Source: Actinomycetota bacterium (GTDB lineage Bacteria > Actinomycetota > Thermoleophilia > RBG-16-64-13). Taken from it: a DNA stretch of 48,436 bases. Made by a program: the position numbers and the translations under genes. The notes under the pieces are model-generated. The model saw nothing but the letters and a program-made list of their open reading frames with translations. It searched no databases and was not told the origin of the DNA. Shown piece by piece: positions 7,585-16,002 of the stretch. Numbering within the stretch: the first letter of the stretch is position 1; each line of letters starts with the position of its first letter. The stretch covers positions 1-48,436 of the forward strand of contig JAAYZX010000106.1 in the NCBI GenBank assembly GCA_012514635.1, in the 5' to 3' direction.

Positions 7585-7784
7585 TTGTGACGTGGACAAA
7601 TCCTCTATGTGGAGACAGTTGATTGTCGTAACCCGTGACGTAGGTGAGCGTTTAGATGTGCGGTGATGATTACGAAGTAGATGGGCAGGGAAGGTGTGCT
7701 GTGAGGTCACGTCGAACGATGATGCAGCAGAGTGCGTTGCAGGCCGCGCATCGTGCGGTGGAAACCAGGGGGTTACAGCGGTAG

Positions 7785-8894
7785 ATGGCTCTATTCGCTA
7801 TGAGACAAGAACCTATCGGGCTGGACATTGGAAAATCAAGCATCGTCGGTGTGCAGTTGGCTGTGAAGTCGCCCGCAGTTACACTGCTAAATGTTCACGA
7901 GAAGGGCATCCCAGATGGTCTGGTGTTTGAGGGAGAGATTCTTGACCCGGAGGGTTTCGCGGTTGAGTTGAAAACCTTCATTAAGGAGGCGCGCTTCAAG
8001 GGCAAAACGGTAAGGATGGGCGTTGGCAACCAGAAGGTAATCGTGCGGACCATCGAAGTCCCGGAGATGGATGAAGAAGAGTTGCGTGGCGCCATTGAGT
8101 TTCAGGCGCAGGATTACATACCTATGCCGCTCGAAGAAGTGATACTGGATTTCCAGGTTGTGAGGCGCCAAGTCGACGCCGAGGGCGTGGTACGCCAACA
8201 GGTTGTGCTGGTAGCAGCGCAGAAAGATATGGTTCAGCAGTACCTAGTGGCGGCACGTAAGGCGGGGCTGACGGTGGAGGGCATAGACGTGTCGGCGTTT
8301 GCCCTCATTCGGGCCTTGTCGTCGCCGGTGTCGTTTGTGGATCAAGGGGCGCCGCCCGAGGCCGCTACCGGATTCCTCCACATGACTTCGTCCACATCCA
8401 CTTTGGTGGTTGCGGCAGATGGCATCCCTTTGTTCACGCGCATTGTGAGCCTTGCTTACGATAACTTCATCAATGTACTGGTTGAAGGGCAGAGTATGGG
8501 CGCGGACGAAGCGCTGGTGCTCACGGAACTTGTTGGCCTGCCGGGACCTGATGATACAGTGGCCGACGACTATAATCCGGATACAGTACAGGCCGTTCAC
8601 ACAACATTGAATAGAGTAGCCGAACAGTTCGTTGGGGAAATGAGACGTTCTCTCGATTACTATCAAAGCCAAGAGTATTCTTTACCGGTGACCAGAATTA
8701 TATTCAGCGGGCGTGGCCCGCTTCTTCGCAATTTAGATCACCGAATCGCAGACACCTTGGCGGTACCGGTAGAAGTAGGAAACCCGCTGCTGCGCATCAC
8801 GGAGAATAAAAGCCAGATGTCGGACGCCCTTGTTGCCGGTCTTTCCCCGCGATTGGCGGTAGCCATCGGTCTGTCGTTGGACGAGGTGGAATGA
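7785..8894 (+). CDS. pilM: Type IV pilus assembly protein PilM
   Basis: Cytoplasmic actin-like (FtsA-fold) ATP-binding protein that recruits the PilN-PilO inner-membrane frame. The phosphate-1 motif EPIGLDIGKSSIVGVQL (9-25) is typical. Further family-like parts are RMGVGNQKVIVRTIEVPEMD (77-96), AIEFQAQDYIPMPLEEV (103-119) and, near the end, IIFSGRGPLLRNLD. It is 369 residues long, close to other PilM proteins. The ATG at 7785 has only a distant AGGGGG; ATG 7800 would give a five-residue shorter protein. The next gene, pilN, overlaps by 4 nt. Confidence 0.92.
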   Translation: MALFAMRQEPIGLDIGKSSIVGVQLAVKSPAVTLLNVHEKGIPDGLVFEGEILDPEGFAVELKTFIKEARFKGKTVRMGVGNQKVIVRTIEVPEMDEEELRGAIEFQAQDYIPMPLEEVILDFQVVRRQVDAEGVVRQQVVLVAAQKDMVQQYLVAARKAGLTVEGIDVSAFALIRALSSPVSFVDQGAPPEAATGFLHMTSSTSTLVVAADGIPLFTRIVSLAYDNFINVLVEGQSMGADEALVLTELVGLPGPDDTVADDYNPDTVQAVHTTLNRVAEQFVGEMRRSLDYYQSQEYSLPVTRIIFSGRGPLLRNLDHRIADTLAVPVEVGNPLLRITENKSQMSDALVAGLSPRLAVAIGLSLDEVE

Positions 8895-9580
8895 TGATAA
8901 GGCGCATAAATCTCGTTCCTCTGTCTGAGCGACCACGTACACAAACGGACTTCGGCATGTTGGGATTGATAGTGCTTGCCCTGATTGTGATTGCGGGCAT
9001 TGGTCTGAGCTACGTATACTTCAATGGGGTCCTGACAGATCGGAAGCGGGAACTCGAAGAACTGCAGGCGCAGACGTCTCAAGCGCGCCATGAGTTGGCC
9101 GCCCTGGCAGAATACGAGGAACTGGGCAATCAGCGAAGGAAGGCCACAGAAGTGGTGGAACACATCTACGCCGGCCGCACGCTTCTGTCGCAGACGCTGG
9201 GAGATCTCAGCCTCGTGATTCCAAAAGATGTTTGGTTGCAGCAACTGAGCCTGACGGCCGGCGCCGTGCCGCCTTTCAGCCCGGGAAATGAAGCCGCCGG
9301 TTCATCCGGCCAGGAGTCCGACATGGGTACGTTTTCACTGGCGGGCACCACCTATTCCTTTGAGGACGTTGCAACAATGCTCATCCGGTTGGAACAGATC
9401 CCATCTCTTCGAGAAACCAAGCTTGATACTGCCTCCTCTGCCGGAGGCGCCGGTGGATCAACCAGCGGCACCGACTCCACGGCCAAGAGCGCAAAGACAT
9501 TCAGCATACGCGCGGATGTGGTCAACACACAACCACCTGATACGCCTCTACCCATCTCCCAGGTGTTGGTGACTCCGTGA
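8891..9580 (+). CDS. pilN: Type IV pilus assembly protein PilN-like
   Basis: Bitopic membrane protein of 229 residues. The N-terminus MIRRINLVPLSER carries the INL-P segment that docks into PilM in other systems (family knowledge). One transmembrane helix follows (about 20-41), then a coiled-coil stretch (about 48-75) and a ferredoxin-like periplasmic domain. Gly/Ser-rich insertions occur at about 125-145 and 187-200, so the extracytoplasmic part is looser than in proteobacterial PilN. It starts at ATG 8891 within the end of pilM and shares a GTGA junction with pilO. Confidence 0.88.
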   Translation: MMIRRINLVPLSERPRTQTDFGMLGLIVLALIVIAGIGLSYVYFNGVLTDRKRELEELQAQTSQARHELAALAEYEELGNQRRKATEVVEHIYAGRTLLSQTLGDLSLVIPKDVWLQQLSLTAGAVPPFSPGNEAAGSSGQESDMGTFSLAGTTYSFEDVATMLIRLEQIPSLRETKLDTASSAGGAGGSTSGTDSTAKSAKTFSIRADVVNTQPPDTPLPISQVLVTP

Positions 9581-10191
9581 GTCGGCGGGCCATATACGTC
9601 GTGGCCGGCGTAGCTCTGGTAGCGGCCTTGATAGCGTATTGGTTTTTGCTCCTCACCCCAATGCAGGACAATATCGCCGATTACGACAATCGTATCGAGA
9701 CGGAACGGCAGCAACTCTCGGCACTTCAAGCCAAGCTGGCACAATTGAGCCAGGTGAAAGAAGAAGCGGCGCGAAACGAAGCTAGACTTCTGGAGTTGGC
9801 CAAGATGGTCCCGGATTCGGCTCAACTGCCTAGTCTCATCCTTCAGATACAAGATTTAGCCACGGAGGCGGGCATTGATTTCATAACAATTTCTCCGGGA
9901 GAAGCCTCTCCGTCCCCGGCATTTCAAGTGATTCCCCTCCAACTCCAGTTCACCGGTTCGTTCTTTGATGTGAATGACTTCATATACAGAGCGGAACAGT
10001 TGGCGGCTGCCCCCGGGAGACTTCTTGCGGTGCAGAGCGTATCTCTTGGTCTGGCGACTGAGCCTACGAGCGTCACGGTATCCCCAAAGCTGGCGGTGAC
10101 CATGACGGTCAACGCGTTCGAACGCAATCCGGCACTAGAACCTCAACCGGCGGCGGCCGCTACTGCGGATGAGCCTTTGGCCACAAACTGA
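9577..10191 (+). CDS. pilO: Type IV pilus assembly protein PilO-like
   Basis: 204-residue partner of PilN. One transmembrane helix lies at about 4-26, followed by a coiled coil rich in Glu, Gln and Leu (about 32-75) and a ferredoxin-like fold (about 80-185) with the family-like stretch LPSLILQIQDLATEAGID. The GTG at 9577 overlaps the stop of pilN as GTGA. An Ala/Pro-rich tail ends the protein. Together with pilM and pilN it would form the inner-membrane alignment complex. Confidence 0.88.
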   Translation: MSRRAIYVVAGVALVAALIAYWFLLLTPMQDNIADYDNRIETERQQLSALQAKLAQLSQVKEEAARNEARLLELAKMVPDSAQLPSLILQIQDLATEAGIDFITISPGEASPSPAFQVIPLQLQFTGSFFDVNDFIYRAEQLAAAPGRLLAVQSVSLGLATEPTSVTVSPKLAVTMTVNAFERNPALEPQPAAAATADEPLATN

Positions 10192-10201
10192 GGTGTCGGA
10201 T

Positions 10202-10780
10202 ATGAGGAGCCACATGAGATTCAGTTGGTGCTTCGTGGCGGTCGTTTTGCTGGCCACCCTTGTCTTAGGTGCGGTGGGGTGTGGCGAGTCGGCTGCCCCC
10301 ATTACTCCCGTTACGGGGCAGACATCCGGTCCGATTCCGGCGACAACTACCACTACCGAGGTTATTGTTCTCGATTTTCTATCGACATTCCAGGCAAAAG
10401 ATCCTTTCATCCAACAAATGGTTTCCACTACCAAGACAACGGGGAGTGGGACCACTGCTCAGAGCGGCACCACAACTTCCACTAAGAACGGTGATACCGG
10501 AGGTAGCGGTACCACCCGTACCTCATCAACGCATCCCACGCAGACTACCAGTGGGACCCACTACCTCAAGCTGTTGTCGGTGAGTACCGCTAACGGCGTC
10601 GCTGTGTGTACATTCGAAGTGGACCGTGTCGTATACCAGGATAAAAAAGTAGGAGATGTGGCGTCCACTTCGTGGGGCCAAGTGAAGGTACTGGCGGTCA
10701 ACGTAGAGAATCAAACGGTGGTTTTCCAACACGGAAGCGAATCGAGGACGTTGTCTGTAGGACAACAAATCGTCAAGTAA
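10202..10780 (+). CDS. PilP-like lipoprotein of the pilus block
   Basis: 192-residue exported protein. A positively charged start and hydrophobic segment (7-26) end in AVGC (24-27), a plausible lipobox, so it is probably a lipoprotein anchored to the outside of the membrane. A long low-complexity linker of Thr, Ser and Gly (about 75-120) leads to a small beta-rich domain (about 123-192) with YLKLLSVSTANGVAVCTFEV and RTLSVGQQI near the end, resembling PilP/GspC-type homology regions. I infer PilP by position after pilO as well as by layout; the sequence match itself is weak. No pilQ secretin follows. The ATG at 10202 has GAGGTG 7 nt upstream; ATG 10214 with AGGAG is possible. Confidence 0.7.
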   Translation: MRSHMRFSWCFVAVVLLATLVLGAVGCGESAAPITPVTGQTSGPIPATTTTTEVIVLDFLSTFQAKDPFIQQMVSTTKTTGSGTTAQSGTTTSTKNGDTGGSGTTRTSSTHPTQTTSGTHYLKLLSVSTANGVAVCTFEVDRVVYQDKKVGDVASTSWGQVKVLAVNVENQTVVFQHGSESRTLSVGQQIVK

Positions 10781-10811
10781 TAGGGCGACTAACAAGGATA
10801 TAGCCTCGTTT

Positions 10812-10835
10812 GGGCGGCGCCGACCGGCGCCGCCC
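10812..10835 (+). terminator. Strong GC hairpin after the pilus block
   Basis: Perfect 10-bp stem of G and C only (10812-10821 with 10826-10835) with loop GACC, 31 nt after the stop of the PilP-like gene and 26 nt before aroC. There is no T run, so it may slow or end transcription only in part, or protect the 3' end of the pilus mRNA. Confidence 0.5.
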
Positions 10836-10860
10836 GCGTTAGAGGGCCAGGAGTGTCGGG

Positions 10861-12075
10861 ATGGGGCGTCTGAGGGTTTCCACGGCCGGTGAATCGCACG
10901 GACCCGCCGAGGTGTGCATCATAGAAGGACTACCGGCTGGGATCACGGTGACTACCGGTGGAATACGCCGTGATCTAGAGCGACGTCGCCGTGGCTATGG
11001 GCGCGGAGGACGCATGGCTATCGAGACCGACAGCGTCCGCATTCTTGCCGGTGTGCGTCATGCGCTGACCTTGGGTACTCCCGTGGCTCTCCTTATAGAG
11101 AACCGAGACCATGTCTCCTGGAGACCGGCAATGCAGCCCGAGAAGCCCGATTTCCACCACCGCTGGCATGTGGTGACGGTGCCTCGTCCAGGCCACGCCG
11201 ATCTGAGCGGAATGGCTAAGTACGATCACCGTGATGCGCGAAACGTGCTGGAGCGGGCCAGTGCTCGAGAGACGGTGACGCGAGTGGCCGCAGGAGCCAT
11301 CGCTCGGGAGCTTCTAGGCGTTCTGGGGATCACCATTGCGGGTCGGGTTGTGGCGGTGGGAGGCGTGGCGGATTGCACCGCGGCCGACTTTCTGCGGCCG
11401 GATTCCGTGAACTGGCAGGCGGTGGAGGAATCTCCGGTGGGGTGCGCGGATGGGGAAGCCGAGGAACGGATGATCGCAGCGGTCGATGCTGCGCGGGAGA
11501 ATGGAGAGTCACTAGGTGGCGTCTTTGAGATATGGGCGTGGGGGCTGGTTCCGGGTGTCGGCGGTTACTCCACCGTGGAGGATCGGATGGATGCACGGTT
11601 GATGGGCGCTTTGGGGTCCATTCCGGCCATCAAGGGAGTGGAGGTGGGTCTGGGATTTGCAGCAGCAGGCCTGCCTGGTTCCGCCGTTCATGATGCAATT
11701 CTGCGTTCTGAGGATCTCGCGGGAGAGGTGAGATTAGTACGTGACTCGAATCAAGCAGGCGGCCTGGAAGGTGGAATGACAAACGGCAACCCGCTTATCC
11801 TGAGGGCGGCTATGAAACCTATCCCCACTCTCGCGCGACCGCTGCCATCGGTGGATGTGGCAACCATGGCGGCGGTGTCGGCACACAAGGAGCGCAGCGA
11901 CGTCATGGCGGTACCGGCTGCACGCGTGGTGGGGGAGGCTGTGGTGGCTCTTGAGCTGGCATCGGCATACCTGGAGAAGTTTGGAGGTGACTCACTGGAT
12001 GATCTTAAGGCGTCCCTGACGGCATATGAGGATCGCCTGGAGAAACGAGGCTTGTGGTGCCGCTTCTCGCGCTGA
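10861..12075 (+). CDS. aroC: Chorismate synthase
   Basis: Last step of the shikimate pathway: converts EPSP to chorismate using reduced FMN. The 404-residue protein begins MGRLRVSTAGESHGPAEVCI, with the family GESHG motif (14-18). Other signatures are RRRRGYGRGGRM (40-51), the GMAKYDHRDARNVLERASAR segment (119-138) and GGLEGGMTNGNPL (299-311). It lies at the upper end of the length range known for the family. The ATG at 10861 has CCAGGAG upstream. The downstream aroK-aroB fusion starts 22 nt before the aroC stop, so translation is probably coupled. Confidence 0.97.
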   Translation: MGRLRVSTAGESHGPAEVCIIEGLPAGITVTTGGIRRDLERRRRGYGRGGRMAIETDSVRILAGVRHALTLGTPVALLIENRDHVSWRPAMQPEKPDFHHRWHVVTVPRPGHADLSGMAKYDHRDARNVLERASARETVTRVAAGAIARELLGVLGITIAGRVVAVGGVADCTAADFLRPDSVNWQAVEESPVGCADGEAEERMIAAVDAARENGESLGGVFEIWAWGLVPGVGGYSTVEDRMDARLMGALGSIPAIKGVEVGLGFAAAGLPGSAVHDAILRSEDLAGEVRLVRDSNQAGGLEGGMTNGNPLILRAAMKPIPTLARPLPSVDVATMAAVSAHKERSDVMAVPAARVVGEAVVALELASAYLEKFGGDSLDDLKASLTAYEDRLEKRGLWCRFSR

Positions 12076-13724
12076 CAGGCTTCATGGGCTCGGGGAAATC
12101 CGCAGCCGGCCGAGAGTTGGCCACACGACTCCGCCTGCGCTTCATCGATCTAGACGATGAGATAGAGGCCATCGCGGACACGACCATACAGAATTTGTTC
12201 GCCACGCGAGGAGAAGACGAGTTCAGACGTCTGGAGCTGGCAGCACTGAGGTCTGTAGCAGAGTGGGCGCAGGAGGCCGGTCGTCGAAGCGGTAAACGAC
12301 TGGAGGCGATAGTCGCTCTAGGGGGAGGGACCGTCACCATACCAGAAGCACGTGCCTTGCTGCGGGAGTGCGGTCACACAATCTGGCTACAAGTAGAGGT
12401 GGCAGAGGCCTGGCGCCGAGTGGCCGGATCGGGACGACCCTTGGCCGGAGACGTGGCGGCTTTTGAGCGCCTATTCATGGAGCGACGCGCGGCGTACCTG
12501 GCTGCAGCGGACTGGTCACTGGACACGAGCGGGTTGGATGTGGAGCAGTTGGTATCGCGTTTGGAGCTGCTCGTCAACTCGACACTGGGTGTGGACGCAG
12601 AGGGTAACGCTTGGGAAGATGAGCGTCCTGCGAAGTGGTCTATGGACGTGGCTGGAACACAGCGCGAATCGCGGATCTGGGGCGGGTGTGGGTCCAGGTA
12701 TCGTTTATCTACATGGCTACGCGACCATGTGCAGGCCGGACGGCAGGTGGTCATTGTCACCGATGAAGGGGTTGCGGAGGCATGGAGACGCGATCTTAGT
12801 TACTTGGCCCGGCTGGTGGGTGATAACAGGGACCCGCTTGTTGTGCTGCCGGCAGGCGAGACCACCAAGTCGGCAGATAACCTCTTCTTCTTGTGGGAGA
12901 GGCTGGCGGCGCAAGGACTGCACAGAGACGATGTCCTAGTGGTTGTTGGCGGTGGCGTGATGGGTGATCTGGGGGGCTTCGCCGCCGCCACCTATTTGCG
13001 GGGGATACAACTGTGGCAGATCCCGACGTCCGTGATAGCGCAGGTCGACTCGAGCGTGGGCGGTAAAGTAGCAGTCAATATGCCGCAGGGCAAGAATCTT
13101 GTGGGGACGTTCTATCAACCCGACCGTGTGCTCGTGGATCCATGTCTTCTCACTACGCTGCCCCAGGTCCAGCTGCAGAATGGACTGGGAGAGGTAGTGA
13201 AGTATGCGCTCCTATTAGGAGGAAATGCTTTTACAGATCTGCAGCGCAAAGCCGCTGCGCTCCTTGTGCCGGACCCCGTGACGTGGTCGTTGGTAGCTAA
13301 GCGCTGTATCGAGTACAAGAATGCGGTCGTGGTGCGCGATGAACTGGATCGGGGAGAGCGGGCGGTGCTCAACTTGGGCCACACCACTGCGCACGCGCTG
13401 GAACGCACCGCAGGCTACGGGCGGCTGGGGCACGGGACGGCGGTTGCCCTTGGTCTGCTTGTGGCGCTGCGTGTAAGCGAAGACCTCCTAGGATGCTCCA
13501 CATTGGTACGCGAGAAGACGGTAGAGCTGTTGTCCGGATTAGGACTGCCAACCCAGATGGTTCTACCGGAAACAGAGGTGCTCATGGCAGCCATGAACTT
13601 TGACAAGAAGGCCGACGCGGGCGGCGTGAACTTCGTGGGGTTGAGATCGCTCGGGTCGCCGGTGGTGAGGTTGCAGGTTCCTGAAGAAATCCTGCAAACA
13701 GCGCTGAAGGTCATCAAGGCATGA
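12054..13724 (+). CDS. aroKB: Bifunctional shikimate kinase / 3-dehydroquinate synthase
   Basis: Fusion of two shikimate-pathway enzymes in one 556-residue chain. Residues 1-175 are shikimate kinase: Walker A GFMGSGKS (9-16), FIDLDDEIE (30-38) and GGGTV (90-94). Residues about 195-556 are 3-dehydroquinate synthase: GGGVMGDLGGFAAATYLRGI (299-318), DSSVGGKVAVN (332-342), and the zinc ligands Glu380 in GLGEVVKYA, His443 in LNLGHTTAHALE and His460 in GHGTAVALG. The reading frame is unbroken across the joint. It starts at GTG 12054 inside aroC; GTG 12057 is equally possible. The same fusion is known in some bacteria, including Thermotoga (from memory). Steps 2 and 5 of the pathway are thus made in equal amounts. 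Confidence 0.95.
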   Translation: MVPLLALTGFMGSGKSAAGRELATRLRLRFIDLDDEIEAIADTTIQNLFATRGEDEFRRLELAALRSVAEWAQEAGRRSGKRLEAIVALGGGTVTIPEARALLRECGHTIWLQVEVAEAWRRVAGSGRPLAGDVAAFERLFMERRAAYLAAADWSLDTSGLDVEQLVSRLELLVNSTLGVDAEGNAWEDERPAKWSMDVAGTQRESRIWGGCGSRYRLSTWLRDHVQAGRQVVIVTDEGVAEAWRRDLSYLARLVGDNRDPLVVLPAGETTKSADNLFFLWERLAAQGLHRDDVLVVVGGGVMGDLGGFAAATYLRGIQLWQIPTSVIAQVDSSVGGKVAVNMPQGKNLVGTFYQPDRVLVDPCLLTTLPQVQLQNGLGEVVKYALLLGGNAFTDLQRKAAALLVPDPVTWSLVAKRCIEYKNAVVVRDELDRGERAVLNLGHTTAHALERTAGYGRLGHGTAVALGLLVALRVSEDLLGCSTLVREKTVELLSGLGLPTQMVLPETEVLMAAMNFDKKADAGGVNFVGLRSLGSPVVRLQVPEEILQTALKVIKA

Positions 13725-14206
13725 TGGTCTCCGCACCTCCAGATGTTGTCGACACCATTTCGGGCGAAAACAGACGGGTATTGGTGCTGCTTCATGGGGC
13801 CAATCTGAACCTTCTGGGAGAACGACCGACCGAGCACTATGGCACCATTACGCTGGACGAGCTGGAAAGACAGGTGGAGGCATCCGCCTCGAAGCGAGGT
13901 TGGACCTGTATTTGTCACCAAACGAATCATGAAGGCGAATTCATTGAATACGTTCAGGTGTATCGTTCGGCAGGAGCACTGATCGTGAATCCCGGGGCGT
14001 GGACGCACTACAGCTACGCCATTCGAGATGCCCTCGAACTCGTGACCGGACCGGTGGCGGAAGTTCATCTGTCCAAAATAGACGAACGGGAAGACTGGCG
14101 TGGCCGTTCTGTCATTGCGGATGTAGTGCAGGTGCGTGTGGCAGGTAAGGGCCCAGATGGGTATGAAGAGGCTGTGACCGCAGTGATTGATCTGGCGGGA
14201 GGGTAA
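13721..14206 (+). CDS. aroQ: 3-dehydroquinate dehydratase, type II
   Basis: Third step of the shikimate pathway. The 161-residue protein shows the type II motifs HGANLNLLGERPTEHYG (25-41, with the catalytic tyrosine), QTNHEGEFIEYV (66-77), IVNPGAWTHYSYAIRDAL (87-104) and EVHLSKIDERE (114-124). The N-terminus is about 18 residues longer than usual. The segment normally FRHHS reads WRGRS here. The start overlaps the stop of aroKB as ATGA; ATG 13724 in the same frame would be one codon shorter. Confidence 0.94.
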   Translation: MMVSAPPDVVDTISGENRRVLVLLHGANLNLLGERPTEHYGTITLDELERQVEASASKRGWTCICHQTNHEGEFIEYVQVYRSAGALIVNPGAWTHYSYAIRDALELVTGPVAEVHLSKIDEREDWRGRSVIADVVQVRVAGKGPDGYEEAVTAVIDLAGG

Positions 14207-15289
14207 GTGGGCAGACAAATCGAGATTCTGCGCCTGCAGGCCACGCGGACTGCATTGGCCGACGAGAAGCTTGCGGCGTTGGTGGTTTTTGACCCCAGAA
14301 ATATCCGATACTTGTGCGGTTTCACGGGGGAAGATTCCTGCGTGGTTGTGACAGGAGAAGAGCTGGTCTTGGTGTCGGACTTCAGATTCCGCCTGCAGGC
14401 TGCGCAGGAGGCACCATCCGCGCGACTGGTGGAGACGGCCGACAGGCTGGCAACCGTTTTGCCCCAGGTGCTCGGAGGAGTAGGCGGAGAGATAGGCGTA
14501 GAATCGTCCTTTCTTACTCTTGGAGAGTGGCTTGATGTCATCGAATCTCTGGCTTCTTTGCCGCATCAACCGGTCAAGGGGGTAATCGAGAAGCTGCGGG
14601 AGGTTAAGGCACCAGAGGAGCAGCAGGCCTGCAGAGATGCGGGAGAGCTGGTGGCAGCCACCATAGAACGGCTGATGCACATTCCTGTAGTGGGGCGACC
14701 GGAGATCGACGTGGCCTTGGAGCTGGAGATGTGGGCACGTCAGCAGGGATCGGGACGCATCCCCTTCGATTATATTGTGGGATCCGGACCCAGAGGTGCT
14801 ATGCCGCACGCCATAGCCTCGCGTGCCGTTATTCCTCCTGACGCGCTTCTCGTTGTAGATATTGGGGTGACGGTGGACGGCTACGCCAGTGACATGACCC
14901 GCACCTTTGCCACGGGAATGCTTTCGGAACGGGAGCGGGAGATGCACAGACTGGTGCAGTCGGCTCAGAAGGCGGGTAAAGAGGCGGTCAAAGCCGGGGT
15001 TGCAGCGGCCGAAGTTGACAGAGTTGCGCGTAGCGTCATCGATAATGCCGGCATGGGTGAATATTTTAAACACAGCCTTGGACACGGCGTGGGGCTGGAG
15101 GTGCACGAGGCTCCGCGTCTCAGTCCTCGCAGCACGGAGATACTTCAGGCAGGTAATGTAGTCACTGTGGAGCCCGGCATATACGTGGAAGGCCTTGGCG
15201 GAGTGCGGATAGAGGATACGGTCATTGTGACGGACCACGGATGTGAGGTGGTAACTGAGCTCCCGCGTGAGCTGATTACGCTCTTCTGA
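14207..15289 (+). CDS. M24-family Xaa-Pro aminopeptidase/dipeptidase
   Basis: 360-residue metallopeptidase that cleaves X-Pro bonds. The N-terminal creatinase-like domain covers about 1-130. The pita-bread domain carries all five metal ligands: Asp218 (VVDIG), Asp229 ([10 protein letters not shown]), His293 ([11 protein letters not shown]), Glu322 (VEPGIYVEG) and Glu336 ([10 protein letters not shown]). It starts at GTG 14207 right after the aroQ stop, with GGAGG just upstream. The position between aroQ and efp is common in Gram-positive bacteria and may link proline-peptide turnover with EF-P, which relieves stalling at polyproline (inference). Confidence 0.93.
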   Translation: MGRQIEILRLQATRTALADEKLAALVVFDPRNIRYLCGFTGEDSCVVVTGEELVLVSDFRFRLQAAQEAPSARLVETADRLATVLPQVLGGVGGEIGVESSFLTLGEWLDVIESLASLPHQPVKGVIEKLREVKAPEEQQACRDAGELVAATIERLMHIPVVGRPEIDVALELEMWARQQGSGRIPFDYIVGSGPRGAMPHAIASRAVIPPDALLVVDIGVTVDGYASDMTRTFATGMLSEREREMHRLVQSAQKAGKEAVKAGVAAAEVDRVARSVIDNAGMGEYFKHSLGHGVGLEVHEAPRLSPRSTEILQAGNVVTVEPGIYVEGLGGVRIEDTVIVTDHGCEVVTELPRELITLF

Positions 15290-15402
15290 TATGGATCAAC
15301 ATACCCAAGTGCCCGCAGGTGGTGTAAAATCCGCGTGCTGGAGGCTGTATGCTTTCGTACGGTGCTAATGCCGTCGATGTCTGCGCAAGGAGGAGCGAAC
15401 CT

Positions 15403-15960
15403 GTGATTTCAGCCAACGACTTTCGTCCTGGCATGGTGGTACGATTTGAAGGCGATACGTATCAGGTGATCGAGTACCAGCACGTGAAACCGGGCAAAGG
15501 CGGGGCTTTCGTTCGTACCAAGCTGCGCAGCTTCACTACTGGGGCCACTGTTGAGAGAACTCTGCGTCCGGATCAGAAATATGAACAGCTCCGCACAGAG
15601 AAGCGTCCCATGGTTTACTTGTATGATGACGGTGACCACCTTGTATTCATGGACAATCAGACATACGAGCAGTTGCCCTTTGCCAAGAGCTCACTGAGCG
15701 ATAAACTCGATCTCATGAAGATCGATATGGCGGTCGACATTCTGTATATCGATGACCAGCCGTTCGACGTGGAGCTGCCGATTTTGGTGGAGTTGGAAAT
15801 AGCGGAAACGGCGCCTGGGGTCAAAGGTGACACCGTTAGTGGCGGCAGCAAGACCGCTGTGCTTGAGACCGGAGCGGTAATTCAGGTTCCGCTCTTTTTA
15901 GAGCAGGGCGAGATCATCAAAGTTGACACGAGGACGCGCGCATATAACTCACGCGTCTGA
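15403..15960 (+). CDS. efp: Translation elongation factor P
   Basis: Binds between the ribosomal P and E sites and helps peptide bonds form at consecutive prolines. The 185-residue protein has the three-domain EF-P length. The tip loop reads [14 protein letters not shown], with Lys32 where E. coli carries its modified lysine; no modification enzyme is seen in the window. The start is GTG 15403, fixed by AAGGAGG about 9 nt upstream and by the [11 protein letters not shown]-terminus; an in-frame ATG at 15349 would add 18 residues foreign to the family. A TGTAAAAT stretch at 15323-15330 may be a -10 element, without a good -35. Confidence 0.96.
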   Translation: MISANDFRPGMVVRFEGDTYQVIEYQHVKPGKGGAFVRTKLRSFTTGATVERTLRPDQKYEQLRTEKRPMVYLYDDGDHLVFMDNQTYEQLPFAKSSLSDKLDLMKIDMAVDILYIDDQPFDVELPILVELEIAETAPGVKGDTVSGGSKTAVLETGAVIQVPLFLEQGEIIKVDTRTRAYNSRV

Positions 15961-16002
15961 TCTGGCCTCTCCCCGACAGTCCCTATCAGCCGAGGAAATG
16001 CC

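Noticed and set aside
13415-15238. Open frame of 607 codons on the minus strand, opposite aroB's end, aroQ and the M24 peptidase
   Set aside because: The encoded chain has no domain and a scrambled His/Arg/Ser-rich composition, while the plus strand holds well-supported enzymes over the same bases. It is a by-product of GC-rich codon use.
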